This document shows positions 1-7,909 of a DNA stretch of 30,635 bases, piece by piece; within the stretch, counting starts at the first letter, position 1, and every line of letters begins with the position of its first letter. The position numbers were made by a program, and so were the translations under genes. The notes under the pieces are model-generated. The model saw only the letters and a program-made list of their open reading frames with translations, made no database searches and was not told the DNA's origin. The DNA comes from DASYTH01 sp035762905 (GTDB lineage: Bacteria; Actinomycetota; Actinomycetes; Mycobacteriales; Pseudonocardiaceae). The DNA is taken from NCBI RefSeq assembly GCF_035762905.1, contig NZ_DASUCC010000050.1, forward strand, positions 1 to 30,635. The letters run 5' to 3'.

Positions 1-1969
1 CCCCCTGCGAATGCCCCACCACCGCAGCCGGCGAAACCCCCACCGATCCCCACAACTCGGCAAGAGAAACCATCACCCCCCACAACACCGGCTGCACCAC
101 ATCCACCCGGTCCAGCGATCCCCCACCACGCAACACATCCAGCAACGACCAGTCCACGAACTCACGCAACGCCCGGTCACACGCACCGACCCGCTCCGCG
201 AACACCGGCGAGAAGTCCAACAGCTCGCGGGCCATCCCCACCCACTGCGAACCCTGACCAGGGAACACGAACACCACACCCGACGACGCCCGCGCCACTC
301 CCGAGACCACGCCGGGCGCCGGCTGCCCCGCCGCCACCGCGGCCAGCCCACCGCGCAACTCCCCACGATCGGCGCCGAGCACCACGACCCGGTGTTCCAG
401 CTTCGCCCGGGTGGTCACCAGCGACCACGCCACGTCCACCGGTTCCACATCGTCCACAATGGACAGCAGCCGCTCCGCCTGCCCCCGCAACGCCGCCGCG
501 GTCCGCCCGGACACGACCCACGGCAGCGCAGCCGCACCGGCCGCCCGGGGCGCACCGGTCACCGGCTCCGCGTCAGCCGGCGGGTCCGCGTCCAGTGCCT
601 GCTCGATGATCACGTGCGCGTTCGTTCCGCTGACGCTGAACGACGACACTCCCGCCCGGCGCACCCGGGCGGACTCCGGCCAGGCCATCTGCTCGGTCAG
701 CAGCGACACCGCGCCGGCCGACCAGTCCACGTGCGGCGTCGGCGAATCCACGTGCAGCGTCTTCGGCAGCACGCCATGCCGGATCGCCTGCACCGTCTTG
801 ATCACACCGGCCACCCCGGCGGCGGCCTGGGTGTGCCCGATGTTCGACTTGATCGAGCCAAGCCACAGCGGCGTTTCCCGGTCCTGGCCGTAGGTGGCCA
901 ACAGCGCGGTGGCCTCGATCGGGTCACCGAGCCTGGTGCCGGTGCCGTGCGCCTCCACCGCGTCCACATCGGACGCCGCGACCCTGGCGTTGGCCAGGGC
1001 CGCGCGGATCACCCGTTCCTGGGACGGTCCGTTCGGCGCGGTCAACCCGTTGGACGCGCCGTCGGAGTTCACCGCCGAACCGCGCACAACGGCCAGCACC
1101 CGGTGCCCGTTGCGCTGCGCGTCGGACAACCGCTCCACCAGCAGCACCCCGGCGCCCTCGCCCCAGCCGGTGCCGTCCGCAGCGGCCGCGAACGCCTTGC
1201 ACCGCCCGTCGGCGGCGAGTCCCTTCTGCCGGCTGAACTCCACGAAGATCCCCGGCGTGGTCAGTACGGTGACGCCGCCGGTCAGGGCCAGGTCGCACTC
1301 GCCGGAGCGCAGCGCCTGCACCGCGAGGTGCAGCGCCACCAGCGATGACGAGCACGCGGTGTCCACCGTCGCCGCCGGGCCCTCCAGACCGAGCACGTAG
1401 GCCACCCGTCCGGAGATCACGCTGGGCGCGCTGCCGGTCAGCAGATGCCCCTCCACCCCCTGCGGCAGGCTGGGCAACCCGGCGCCGTAGAGCGACGAGG
1501 ACGATCCGATGTAGACGCCGGTGCGGCTGCCGCGCAGCGACAGCGGGTCGATTCCGGCCCGTTCGACGGTCTCCCAGCAGATCTCCAGCATCAACCGCTG
1601 CTGCGGGTCCATGGCCAGCGCCTCGCGCGGCGAGATCCCGAACAGCCGGGCGTCGAACTCGGCCGCGTCGTGCACGAACCCGCCCTCGCGCACGTAGGCG
1701 GTGCCGGACCGGTCCGGATCCGGGTCGTAGAGCGCGTCGAGGTCCCAGCCGCGGTCGGTGGGCAGCCCGGTGATGCCGTCCCCGCCGGTGGCCACCAGCT
1801 GCCACAGGTCCTCCGGCGTGCGCACCCCGCCCGGGTACCGGCAGCTCATGGCGACGATGGCGATCGGTTCGCGTTCGCGGGCTTCGGCCGCCGACAGGCG
1901 GCGCCGGGCCGTTCGCAGGTCAACAGTCAGACGCTTGAGGTATTCGAGATACTTCTGATCGTCCGCCAC
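1..1969 (-). CDS. Modular type I polyketide synthase, N-terminal part (docking helix, KS, start of AT); cut by window edge
   Basis: Partial gene: 656 codons are visible and it continues past position 1. Residues 1-33 form a charged helix (VADDQKYLEYLKRL) typical of the docking domain by which a downstream PKS subunit receives a chain from the preceding one. Residues 34 to about 455 are a complete ketosynthase: TACSSS with catalytic Cys206, EAHGTGT with His341 and NIGHTQ with His379, so a condensing KS rather than KSQ. An acyltransferase follows (PGQGSQW) and the window ends at its GHSQG nucleophile motif (Ser654). Extender specificity cannot be read because the later motifs are outside. The GTG start at 1969 is fixed by an in-frame TGA just upstream and a GGAGAAGG ribosome site 9 nt away. 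It lies downstream of the SARP regulator on the same strand. The domains are certain; the product is unknown. Confidence 0.96.
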   Translation of the reverse strand, partial: MADDQKYLEYLKRLTVDLRTARRRLSAAEAREREPIAIVAMSCRYPGGVRTPEDLWQLVATGGDGITGLPTDRGWDLDALYDPDPDRSGTAYVREGGFVHDAAEFDARLFGISPREALAMDPQQRLMLEICWETVERAGIDPLSLRGSRTGVYIGSSSSLYGAGLPSLPQGVEGHLLTGSAPSVISGRVAYVLGLEGPAATVDTACSSSLVALHLAVQALRSGECDLALTGGVTVLTTPGIFVEFSRQKGLAADGRCKAFAAAADGTGWGEGAGVLLVERLSDAQRNGHRVLAVVRGSAVNSDGASNGLTAPNGPSQERVIRAALANARVAASDVDAVEAHGTGTRLGDPIEATALLATYGQDRETPLWLGSIKSNIGHTQAAAGVAGVIKTVQAIRHGVLPKTLHVDSPTPHVDWSAGAVSLLTEQMAWPESARVRRAGVSSFSVSGTNAHVIIEQALDADPPADAEPVTGAPRAAGAAALPWVVSGRTAAALRGQAERLLSIVDDVEPVDVAWSLVTTRAKLEHRVVVLGADRGELRGGLAAVAAGQPAPGVVSGVARASSGVVFVFPGQGSQWVGMARELLDFSPVFAERVGACDRALREFVDWSLLDVLRGGGSLDRVDVVQPVLWGVMVSLAELWGSVGVSPAAVVGHSQG

Positions 1970-1995
1970 CCGACGTCACCTTCTCCGCAAGCGGC

Positions 1996-2019
1996 GGCAC
2001 CACGAAAAAACGCGGTGCC
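1996..2019 (-). promoter_or_regulatory. Hairpin in the leader of the PKS gene
   Basis: Nine-base arms (1996-2004 and 2011-2019, one G-T wobble) enclose a loop of six identical bases, T in the PKS-strand transcript. The hairpin ends about 27 nt before the GTG start. The T-run is in the loop, not after the stem, so it is not a normal intrinsic terminator. It may be a leader structure affecting PKS expression. The structure is seen; the function is inferred. Confidence 0.4.
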
Positions 2020-2134
2020 AACCATTCCACCGTCACCCGAGCCCGACACCGCAGGGATTCTCGTTGCAATTGCGTGATTACATCTGACCGGCCGAATTGC
2101 TATGACCATATTGACGGCGGGTGACGCCGAACAA

Positions 2135-2151
2135 CCCCTAGGCACCCCTAG
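2135..2151 (-). promoter_or_regulatory. Direct repeat CCCCTAG x2 upstream of the PKS gene, candidate regulator box
   Basis: CCCCTAG occurs at 2135-2141 and 2145-2151 (CTAGGGG on the PKS strand), a 10-bp period. The second copy includes the stop codon of the SARP gene. SARP proteins bind short direct repeats about one helical turn apart, usually with an 11-bp period, upstream of the -10 region. This is therefore a plausible but non-canonical operator between the regulator and the PKS gene. No -10/-35 was confidently identified. Confidence 0.35.
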
Positions 2152-5100
2152 CCAGGGAGTTCATGGAATTCCGCGAAAGTCGTCGGGGTCGCGTCGAGGC
2201 GGGTCAGCCACCGGGCCGCCTCGGCGGAGTCCAGCCCGGCGAGCAGTTCCCGGGCGCGGGTCGCCTGCGCCGCGGCCAGCCTCGGGTCGTCCGCCGCGTG
2301 CACCTCGGACTGCAGCACCAGCGCCTTGGCGAACCACAGGGTCGCGCCGAGCCGCTCGAAGACCCGGCCGGCGTCGCCGAGATAGCGGGCCCCGGTCGGG
2401 CCGTTGCCGCGCAGCAGGGCGATGTCCCCGAGCGCGTACAGCGCCTTGCCCTCGATCATCCGCTCGCCGACCCGCTTGGCGCAGGACAGCGCCTCGAGCA
2501 CGGCCGGCTCGGCGCTCTCCAGGCAGCCCTCGGCCTGGCGGGCCAGCCCGAGGCCGTACCACGCGTAGGCCTCGCCGATCCGGTCCCCTAGCTGCCGCAC
2601 AATGACCCCGACCCGCTCGAACTCCTGCCCGGCGAGCTCGACCTCGCCGGTGCCCAGATGCAGGTGCGCGAACCGGTTGAGCACCTGCGCCTCGCCGCGC
2701 AGGCACTTCACCTGCCGGCAGATGGCCAGCGCGTCGTCGAGCAACCCGCGCGCGGTGTCGTGGTCGCCCTCGTCCAGCCAGTACGAGGCCATGTCGCGCA
2801 GAATGTGCGCCTCGCCCATGCGGTCACCGACGGTGCGCATCAGCTCGATCGATTCCAGATAATTCTTCAGCATGACCGGGAAATTGCCGACCAGCCCGGC
2901 GACAATGCCGATATTGCGCAACACCAGGGCGCGACCGTGCGCGTTACCGCCGGACTCGAATATGTCTAGAGCGGAGGCGAAGAATCGCTCGGCCTCGGCC
3001 AGCCGCTTCTGGAACATGTTCAGCGTGCCGAGCGAGTAGAGCATGGCCGCCTGGCCGAGCCGGTTTCCGGCCGTCCGGCTCACCTCCAGCCCGAGTTGGC
3101 TGGTCTCCCGCCAGTCGTCGAAGAAGCCGCCGGCCTCGAACAGGGTGACCGAGGTGAGCGCCAGGTCCCAGCACATCTCGTCCAGCCCGGCGCCGGCGGC
3201 CTGCCGCACGGCGGCCACCAGCGACCCGCGCTCGGTCTTCCACCAGCCCATCGGCTCGTCCGGCACGGTCGTCTGCCAGCCGCCCGGCGGCGCCCAGCGC
3301 GGCGCGGTCCCGTGCAGGATCGTGAAGTCCCCGCCGTACTCCCGGCGGTGCGCGGTCTCGGCGAGCGCGAGCCAGCCGCCGAGCACCCGGCCCATCGCCT
3401 CCTCGCGGTCGGCCCGGCTCTCGGTCTGCATCAGCCGCTCGAGCGCGTAGACCCGGATCAGGCTGTGCATCCGGTACCGGACCCGCTCGCCGGAGTACTC
3501 GACCAGGTCCAGCAGCCGGGCGTCCACCAGGCTCTCCAGCACGTCGGCGGCGTCGTCCAGGCTGGTGCCGAGCAGCGCGGCGGCGGTCCACTCCGGCACG
3601 TCGGGCGCCCGGACCAGGGCCAGCAGCCGGAACAGCCGGGCCACCGGGGCGCGCAGGCTGCGGTAGGTCAGATCGATGTTGCACCGCAGCTCCAGGCCGC
3701 GGTGGCTGAACTCGTCCAGCCGGCTTGCCTCGTCGGATAATCGCCGGACCAGGGCGCCGATCGCCCAGTGCGGCCGGGAGGCCAGCCGGGCACCGGCGAT
3801 CCGCAGCGCCAGCGGCAGGCCGCCGCACAGCCCGACCAGGTCGACCGCGGCGCTCTGCTCGGCCCGGATCCGCTTGTCCCCGACGATCCGGGCCAGCAGC
3901 TCCATCGACTGCTCGGTGTCGAGCACGTCGACGTCGATCCAGTGCGCCCCCCACAGGCCGCTCAGCCGCATCCGGCTGGTGGCGATCACCGCGCAGGTCG
4001 GGCTGCCCGGCAGCAACGCCTGCACCTGCTCCTCGCCGGTCGCGTCGTCGAGCACCACGAGCAGCCGCTTGTCGGCCAGCAGGCTGCGGTACAGCTCGAT
4101 CCGCTCCTGCAGGTCGTTCGGCATGGCCTGGCCGGTGACGCCGAGCGCGCGCAGAAAGCGCACCAGCAGCTTCGCCGTGGCGTCGGCGCCGTCGGAGTTC
4201 TGGATCTCGCCGTAGAGCAGCCCGTCCGGGAACGCGTCGCTCACCTCGTGCGCGGCCCGCACCGCAAGGCTCGACTTGCCGACGCCGCCGCTGCCGTTGA
4301 TCCCCACGATGCGCACCGCGTAGCGGGGCTGCTCGCCGAGCAGCACCTGCTTGATCTCGTCGATCTGCGCCGTCCGCCCGGTGAAGTCGGCGATGCTGGC
4401 CGGCAGCTGGCGCGGGATCACCGGCCGGTCCGGCAGCACCGGCGGCGCTCCGGCCGGCTCGCCCTGGCTGGCCGCGGCCGGCGCCGCCACCCGCTCCAGC
4501 TCCAGTGCCTGGTCCCGGTTCAGGATCGCCGACTCCAGCCGCTGCAGCTCATGACCGGGCTCGATGCCCAACTCCTCGACCAGCCGGTGCCGGGTGAGCC
4601 GGCCCACCTCGAGGGCGTCGGCCTGCCGGCCGGACCGGTACAGCGCGAGCATCCGGTACCCGGCCAGCCGCTCGCGCAGCGGATACCGGCCGACCAGCGC
4701 GGCCAGCTCTCCGATGATCTCCTCGTGCCGGCCGAGGGTGAGATCCAGCCGCACCCGCTCCTCGATCGCGGCCAACCGGCTGTCCTCGAACCGGGACGCC
4801 CCGCGCTGCACGGCGGCGCTGTCGATGTCGGCAAGCGGCGGTCCGCGCCACAACTCCAGCGCCTGCCGCAACATGGTCGCCGCGTCGGCGTATCGGCCCT
4901 GCTCCGCCTGGCCCCTTGAGCCGGCCACCAGGCGGGTGAACTCCTCGCTGTCCAGGTCCGTCGGGGCGATCTCGAGCAGGTAGCCGGGCGCCCGGGTGCG
5001 GATCGCGCCGGGGTGGGCGTGCTCGCCGAACAGCTTGCGCAGGCTGGAGATGCAGGTCTGGATCTGCGCCCGGGCGGTCTCCGGCGGGGAGTCGTCCCAC

Positions 5101-5243
5101 AGCGCCTCGACCAGTTCGTGCACCGAGGTCACCAGGTTGGCGTTGAGGGCGAGGGTGGCCAGCACGATGCGCTGCCTCGGCCCGCCGATGTTGAGTGGCT
5201 GGCGGCCGACGGCAAGTTCCAGCGGACCAAGAAGCCTCAACAT
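2148..5243 (-). CDS. AfsR/SARP-family transcriptional activator with NB-ARC ATPase and TPR domains
   Basis: 1031 aa, the usual length of large AfsR-type SARPs. Residues 1-92 form an OmpR-like winged helix and about 95-240 the bacterial activation domain (BTAD). An NB-ARC module follows, with Walker A GSGGVGKSS at 317-325, Walker B LLVVLDD at 394-400 and GLPLAL at 475-480. TPR-like helical repeats fill about 700-1000. Such proteins bind direct repeats upstream of antibiotic genes and activate transcription, with nucleotide-dependent control. The ATG at 5243 follows a purine-rich GGGAAGGGAAG. It sits directly upstream of the PKS gene on the same strand and is the likely cluster regulator (inference). 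It is divergent from the MmcQ-like gene, so 5244-5366 should hold promoters for both. Another SARP-NB-ARC regulator not devoted to this PKS is possible. Confidence 0.93.
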   Translation of the reverse strand: MLRLLGPLELAVGRQPLNIGGPRQRIVLATLALNANLVTSVHELVEALWDDSPPETARAQIQTCISSLRKLFGEHAHPGAIRTRAPGYLLEIAPTDLDSEEFTRLVAGSRGQAEQGRYADAATMLRQALELWRGPPLADIDSAAVQRGASRFEDSRLAAIEERVRLDLTLGRHEEIIGELAALVGRYPLRERLAGYRMLALYRSGRQADALEVGRLTRHRLVEELGIEPGHELQRLESAILNRDQALELERVAAPAAASQGEPAGAPPVLPDRPVIPRQLPASIADFTGRTAQIDEIKQVLLGEQPRYAVRIVGINGSGGVGKSSLAVRAAHEVSDAFPDGLLYGEIQNSDGADATAKLLVRFLRALGVTGQAMPNDLQERIELYRSLLADKRLLVVLDDATGEEQVQALLPGSPTCAVIATSRMRLSGLWGAHWIDVDVLDTEQSMELLARIVGDKRIRAEQSAAVDLVGLCGGLPLALRIAGARLASRPHWAIGALVRRLSDEASRLDEFSHRGLELRCNIDLTYRSLRAPVARLFRLLALVRAPDVPEWTAAALLGTSLDDAADVLESLVDARLLDLVEYSGERVRYRMHSLIRVYALERLMQTESRADREEAMGRVLGGWLALAETAHRREYGGDFTILHGTAPRWAPPGGWQTTVPDEPMGWWKTERGSLVAAVRQAAGAGLDEMCWDLALTSVTLFEAGGFFDDWRETSQLGLEVSRTAGNRLGQAAMLYSLGTLNMFQKRLAEAERFFASALDIFESGGNAHGRALVLRNIGIVAGLVGNFPVMLKNYLESIELMRTVGDRMGEAHILRDMASYWLDEGDHDTARGLLDDALAICRQVKCLRGEAQVLNRFAHLHLGTGEVELAGQEFERVGVIVRQLGDRIGEAYAWYGLGLARQAEGCLESAEPAVLEALSCAKRVGERMIEGKALYALGDIALLRGNGPTGARYLGDAGRVFERLGATLWFAKALVLQSEVHAADDPRLAAAQATRARELLAGLDSAEAARWLTRLDATPTTFAEFHELPG

Positions 5244-5366
5244 TGGCTTCCCTTCCCCCTAGTTGCTTCCCGCCCAAGCCAGGCGCCAGCATAGCGGACA
5301 TAACGCCGCAGCCGGGCAGGTAACGGGCCGTTCCCCGGTCCACAGTCGACGGGCAAAATAGGCCGA

Positions 5367-5714
5367 GTGGGCGTATCCAGTGGTCAGTTTCTGCGCATGG
5401 TGGACCGGCTCCCCGAGGTCGAGCACGCCCACGCGAGGGACTACACGTCGTTCAGCGTGCGCGGCAAGCGGTTCGGCTACCACTGGCCGCGGACCAGGAC
5501 GGTCGGACTGAAACAGACGCTGTCCGAACAGCTCGCCCTGGTCTCCGAACGTCCGGACGTGTTCGAGGTGCAGTTCACCGCGGGCGGGTTCGGCTGGGTC
5601 GTGGTGCACCTGCCCCGGATCGACACCAGGGAGCTGACCGAGTTGCTCTACGAGGCCTGGCGACTGTCCGCACCGGAGCCGCTGGCGGCCGAACATCCGT
5701 TGCGGGAGGCGTGA
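5367..5714 (+). CDS. MmcQ/YjbR-family small protein
   Basis: 115 aa, standard length for the MmcQ/YjbR (CyaY-like fold) family. Family features include SFSVRGKRFGYHW near residues 30-42, a KQTLSEQLALV segment, FGWVVVHLP and a C-terminal helix ending LLYEAWRLSAP. Members are often annotated as DNA-binding, but no biochemical role is well established. The GTG start at 5367 gives the full family N-terminus; an ATG at 5397 would cut into it. The last four bases overlap the next gene (GTGA), indicating translational coupling with the hydrolase. Confidence 0.85.
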   Translation: MGVSSGQFLRMVDRLPEVEHAHARDYTSFSVRGKRFGYHWPRTRTVGLKQTLSEQLALVSERPDVFEVQFTAGGFGWVVVHLPRIDTRELTELLYEAWRLSAPEPLAAEHPLREA

Positions 5715-6634
5715 TGTCGGTGCTCGGCAACCCGCGGGTAGCCGCCGCCGTCGCGCGGGGGATGCAGGTCATGGTCGCGGCGAGCGCCCGGATCGTCACC
5801 CGCCGCAGGGAAACCGTGTTTCCGGAGTTTCCCGGCGACACCGCGCGGATCACCATCCCGACCCCGGTCGCCCCGGCTCCCGCCGTGGTCTACCGCCCCG
5901 CGGGCGGGCCGCCGAACCCGCCGGTGCACGTGAACTTCCACGGTGGCGGGTTCGTCCTGCGCGGCGTCTGGTTGGACGATCCGTTATGCCGGTACCTGGC
6001 CGCGCGAGCCGGTGTGGTGGTGGTCAACATGGATTACGTGGTCGCCCCGCGGTACCGGTTCCCGGCGCCGGTGCACCAGGCCTTCGAGGCGGTCCGCTGG
6101 ATCGCCCGGCATGGCGCGGAACACGGGTGGGACGGCACCCGGCTGACCGTCGGCGGGCAGAGCGCGGGCGGCTCGCTGGCCGCCGCGGCGGCCCGGCTGG
6201 CGCTGGCCGCCGGCGAACCGCCGATCACGCTGCAGGTGCTGCACTACCCGCCGCTGGACCTGGCCACCCCGCCGCGGGACAAGCGCGCGGCCATCCCCCG
6301 GCCGAGGCTGCGGCCCTGGATGGGCGAGGTGTTCGACGGCGCGTACCTGCCGGATCCGGGCCGGCGCACCGATCCGCTGGCCTCCCCGGCCGGCCCGGCC
6401 GACGACGCCGACCTGACCGGGATCGCGCCCGCGCTGGTGATCACCGCCGAGTACGACCGGCTGCGCGCCGAGGCGGTCCGCTATGCCGACCGGCTGGCCG
6501 CCGTCGGCGCGCTGGCCGAGCACCATGACGTGCCGGGTGCCGACCACGGCTACGACATCGCCGACACCGGCAAGGCGCTGCGGACCTACGCGCTGATCGC
6601 CCGGCACGTCGAGCAGGCCGTCGGCCGACCGTGA
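5711..6634 (+). CDS. Alpha/beta hydrolase, HSL-type esterase/lipase
   Basis: 307 aa, typical of the hormone-sensitive-lipase (family IV) group. The oxyanion motif HGGGF is at residues 77-81, the nucleophile elbow GQSAGG has Ser151, and the acid and histidine of the triad are Asp249 (EYDRLR) and His279 (GADHGYD). It should hydrolyse short acyl esters of an unknown substrate in the cytoplasm; no signal peptide is visible. The start is GTG 5711 (overlapping the upstream stop) or ATG 5714, which differ by one codon. It forms a two-gene operon with the MmcQ-like gene and is followed by a terminator at 6819. A tailoring role for the neighbouring polyketide is possible but not shown. Confidence 0.93.
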   Translation: MMSVLGNPRVAAAVARGMQVMVAASARIVTRRRETVFPEFPGDTARITIPTPVAPAPAVVYRPAGGPPNPPVHVNFHGGGFVLRGVWLDDPLCRYLAARAGVVVVNMDYVVAPRYRFPAPVHQAFEAVRWIARHGAEHGWDGTRLTVGGQSAGGSLAAAAARLALAAGEPPITLQVLHYPPLDLATPPRDKRAAIPRPRLRPWMGEVFDGAYLPDPGRRTDPLASPAGPADDADLTGIAPALVITAEYDRLRAEAVRYADRLAAVGALAEHHDVPGADHGYDIADTGKALRTYALIARHVEQAVGRP

Positions 6635-6794
6635 GGCATCCGGAGAAATCGGTTGACCGCAAGATCCCGGCCAGCGCACGATTCCGGGCATGACGAGCAG
6701 GTTGACGCGAGGAGCGCAGCACCGGCCCACCGGCGCGCGCACGGTGACCGACGCCTACCGTCCGCTCCCGTGCCGCCGCGGCTCTCCGCCCTGA

Positions 6795-6809
6795 TGTCCA
6801 CAGTGGACA
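6795..6809. promoter_or_regulatory. Perfect 15-bp palindrome TGTCCACAGTGGACA
   Basis: Seven-base perfect arms around one central A lie between the hydrolase stop and the terminator. It resembles a dimeric repressor operator in size, but there is no gene start just downstream except the tRNA at 6869. Function unknown. Confidence 0.3.
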
Positions 6810-6818
6810 ATTCCGGAA

Positions 6819-6856
6819 GCCGCCCATCGGGACAACCGATCAGGCGGCCTTTTTTG
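6819..6856 (+). terminator. Rho-independent terminator after the hydrolase operon
   Basis: A stem of GCCGCC plus ATCGG pairs with CCGAT and GGCGGC across a GACAA loop, followed by CTTTTTT. The T-run on the right places it on the + strand, closing the MmcQ-hydrolase transcript and insulating it from the tRNA 13 bases downstream. Confidence 0.85.
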
Positions 6857-6868
6857 TTGCGAACCGAC

Positions 6869-6940
6869 CGGGTACGAGGGAGATGGCAACCCGTCCGCCT
6901 TGGGAGCGGAAGACACCGCGTTCGACTCGCGGGTACCCGA
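6869..6940 (+). tRNA. tRNA-Pro (anticodon UGG), structurally divergent
   Basis: A full cloverleaf folds by eye. The acceptor stem CGGGTAC/GTACCCG has C1-G72 and discriminator A73, as in bacterial tRNA-Pro. The D-arm is GGG/CCC with GG in the loop. The anticodon stem TCCGC/GCGGA is perfect, with loop CTTGGGA and anticodon TGG at 6901-6903. The variable loop is 5 nt, and the T-arm is CCGCG-TTCGACT-CGCGG. CCA is not encoded. Oddities: position 8 is G rather than U, position 14 is G rather than A, and position 48 is A rather than a pyrimidine, so the tertiary core is unusual. It may be a mobile-element or accessory tRNA, or one rebuilt by integration, since an integrase fragment begins 135 bp downstream. 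Confidence 0.75.
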
Positions 6941-6960
6941 CGAGGCCGGCACCGGCCTTG

Positions 6961-6984
6961 GCCCGCCGCCATCCGGCGGCGGGC
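6961..6984. terminator. Strong GC hairpin 20 bp after the tRNA
   Basis: Perfect 10-base arms GCCCGCCGCC/GGCGGCGGGC enclose an ATCC loop. No T-run follows, so it is an actinomycete-style GC-only hairpin that may end or process the tRNA transcript. A recombination-site arm is an alternative reading. Confidence 0.45.
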
Positions 6985-7074
6985 CGGGTGAGGAACACCC
7001 CATCGGGTAGCCATTTCGACCGCCCGCAGCAGCCGACGGGTGCGTCCTGAATCAGCATGGTCACCGGCCGACCC

Positions 7075-7290
7075 GGCTGCCGCTACGACCACCTCTGGCA
7101 CCGCCTCGGCCAGCAACTGCCCTGGGTCGGCGAACACGGCATCTCCACCCACTGGCTCAGCCACACCACACTGGCCTGGGTCGAACGGCACTTCGGCTAC
7201 GGCATCGCCCGCGCCTACGCCGGCCACACCGACACCACCGGCCCAGCCACCACCACCTACATCGAGGCAGCCTGCAGGAAGTCGCCAGCG
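7075..7290 (+). pseudogene. Tyrosine recombinase C-terminal fragment (fossil integrase 1)
   Basis: The reading frame RYDHLWHRLGQ to GHTDTTGPATTTY closely matches residues 252-310 of the intact integrase at 21322, with many identical bases in a row. It lacks the N-terminal and first catalytic regions. The second catalytic arginine is lost (HWLRH reads HWLSH), a codon is inserted before the tyrosine, and a one-base deletion near 7268 shifts the frame. It is inactive. It is joined at about 7290 to IS21-type remnants on the other strand. Confidence 0.85.
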
Positions 7291-7373
7291 AAGGGTCTTC
7301 AGCGCTCGGGTGTAGGCCAACTCGCTGGTGATGGTGCGCCGTTGGTCGCACGGCTGGCGGTCTTGGTGGCCAT
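7290..7373 (-). pseudogene. IstB-like (IS21 family) ATPase, N-terminal remnant
   Basis: The minus strand begins ATG at 7373 with MATKTASRATNGAP, then needs a frame change to read ITSELAYTRALKTL, which resembles the N-terminus of the IS21 helper ATPase IstB. It stops at the junction with the integrase fossil at about 7290. The ATG overlaps the end of the IstA-like remnant and follows GAGGGAG, the usual istAB arrangement. Too little remains to be functional. Confidence 0.5.
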
Positions 7374-7765
7374 AACACTCCCTCGTCGCCGGCGAGGCCG
7401 AACAGCCGGCCGTAGTTTGCCTGGCTGCGGTGCTCCACCGCGCTGTCAGCCAGCCCGACCGTGACCAGACGGCGGGTCTGGCGCAGCTAGCCGCGGCCCG
7501 GTGGGCCGGATCGGTGATGCTCTGATGCCGAGCCCAGTACCGCGCATGCGCGCCCGTGAGTGCCGTCGCAGGTGACGACCATCTCGCACAGGTCGCCGCT
7601 GATCTGGACCGCCGGTCGTTCGCGGTGGGTGAACGGAGTAGCCGAGCCGTCCAGCCGGATGTAGGAGCCGGGTGGTCAGCACGCCAGCCGGTCACCGGCG
7701 TCACCCGAGGCTGCGCCAGCAGCGCGGCCCGGGCAGTTGCTTGTCGATGTTCACGGAGGTCACGG
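7374..7765 (-). pseudogene. IstA-like (IS21 family) transposase, C-terminal remnant
   Basis: Pieces in different frames on the minus strand look like an IS21-type transposase tail. They include a VTPVTGW segment, YIRLDG-like and PFTHRE-like segments, HARYWARHQSITDPAH, and NYGRLFGLAGDEGV just before the IstB-like start. No single open frame joins them, so several frameshifts have accumulated. The catalytic DDE part is missing. The left end of the element is lost and its boundary toward 7.8 kb is unclear. Family assignment is by pattern recognition only. Confidence 0.55.
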
Positions 7766-7777
7766 TGAGCGTCATGC

Positions 7778-7803
7778 CGTGCCGGGTGTTGCGGCCCGGC
7801 ACG
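7778..7803. repeat. Inverted repeat upstream of the NB-ARC gene
   Basis: Nine-base perfect arms CGTGCCGGG/CCCGGCACG with an 8-nt loop lie about 107 bp before the NB-ARC gene start. No T-run follows. It could be an operator, an attenuator or the end of the decayed IS. Confidence 0.3.
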
Positions 7804-7909
7804 CGGAGCTGGATCTCCTTGTCCGCAACCACCCGGTTCGGCCCAGCGGTGGTCGCTGGGCTGAGTAGGCTTGTGGTTTCGGAGTTCGGTCGACGAGGGG
7901 AAGTCGCCC

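Noticed and set aside
11..1348. Long plus-strand open frame at the left end
   Set aside because: Shadow of the minus-strand PKS. The translation is His/Arg/Pro-rich, while the minus strand gives clear KS and AT motifs.
6916..6940. Second copy of the tRNA 3' end (attR) near 22.3-22.6 kb
   Set aside because: Looked for TTCGACT plus GGGTACCCGA-like sequence after the integrase and saw none, so island borders are not claimed.
6653..6991. Plus-strand frame covering the terminator and tRNA
   Set aside because: Arg/Pro-rich shadow overlapping a clear terminator and a tRNA cloverleaf.
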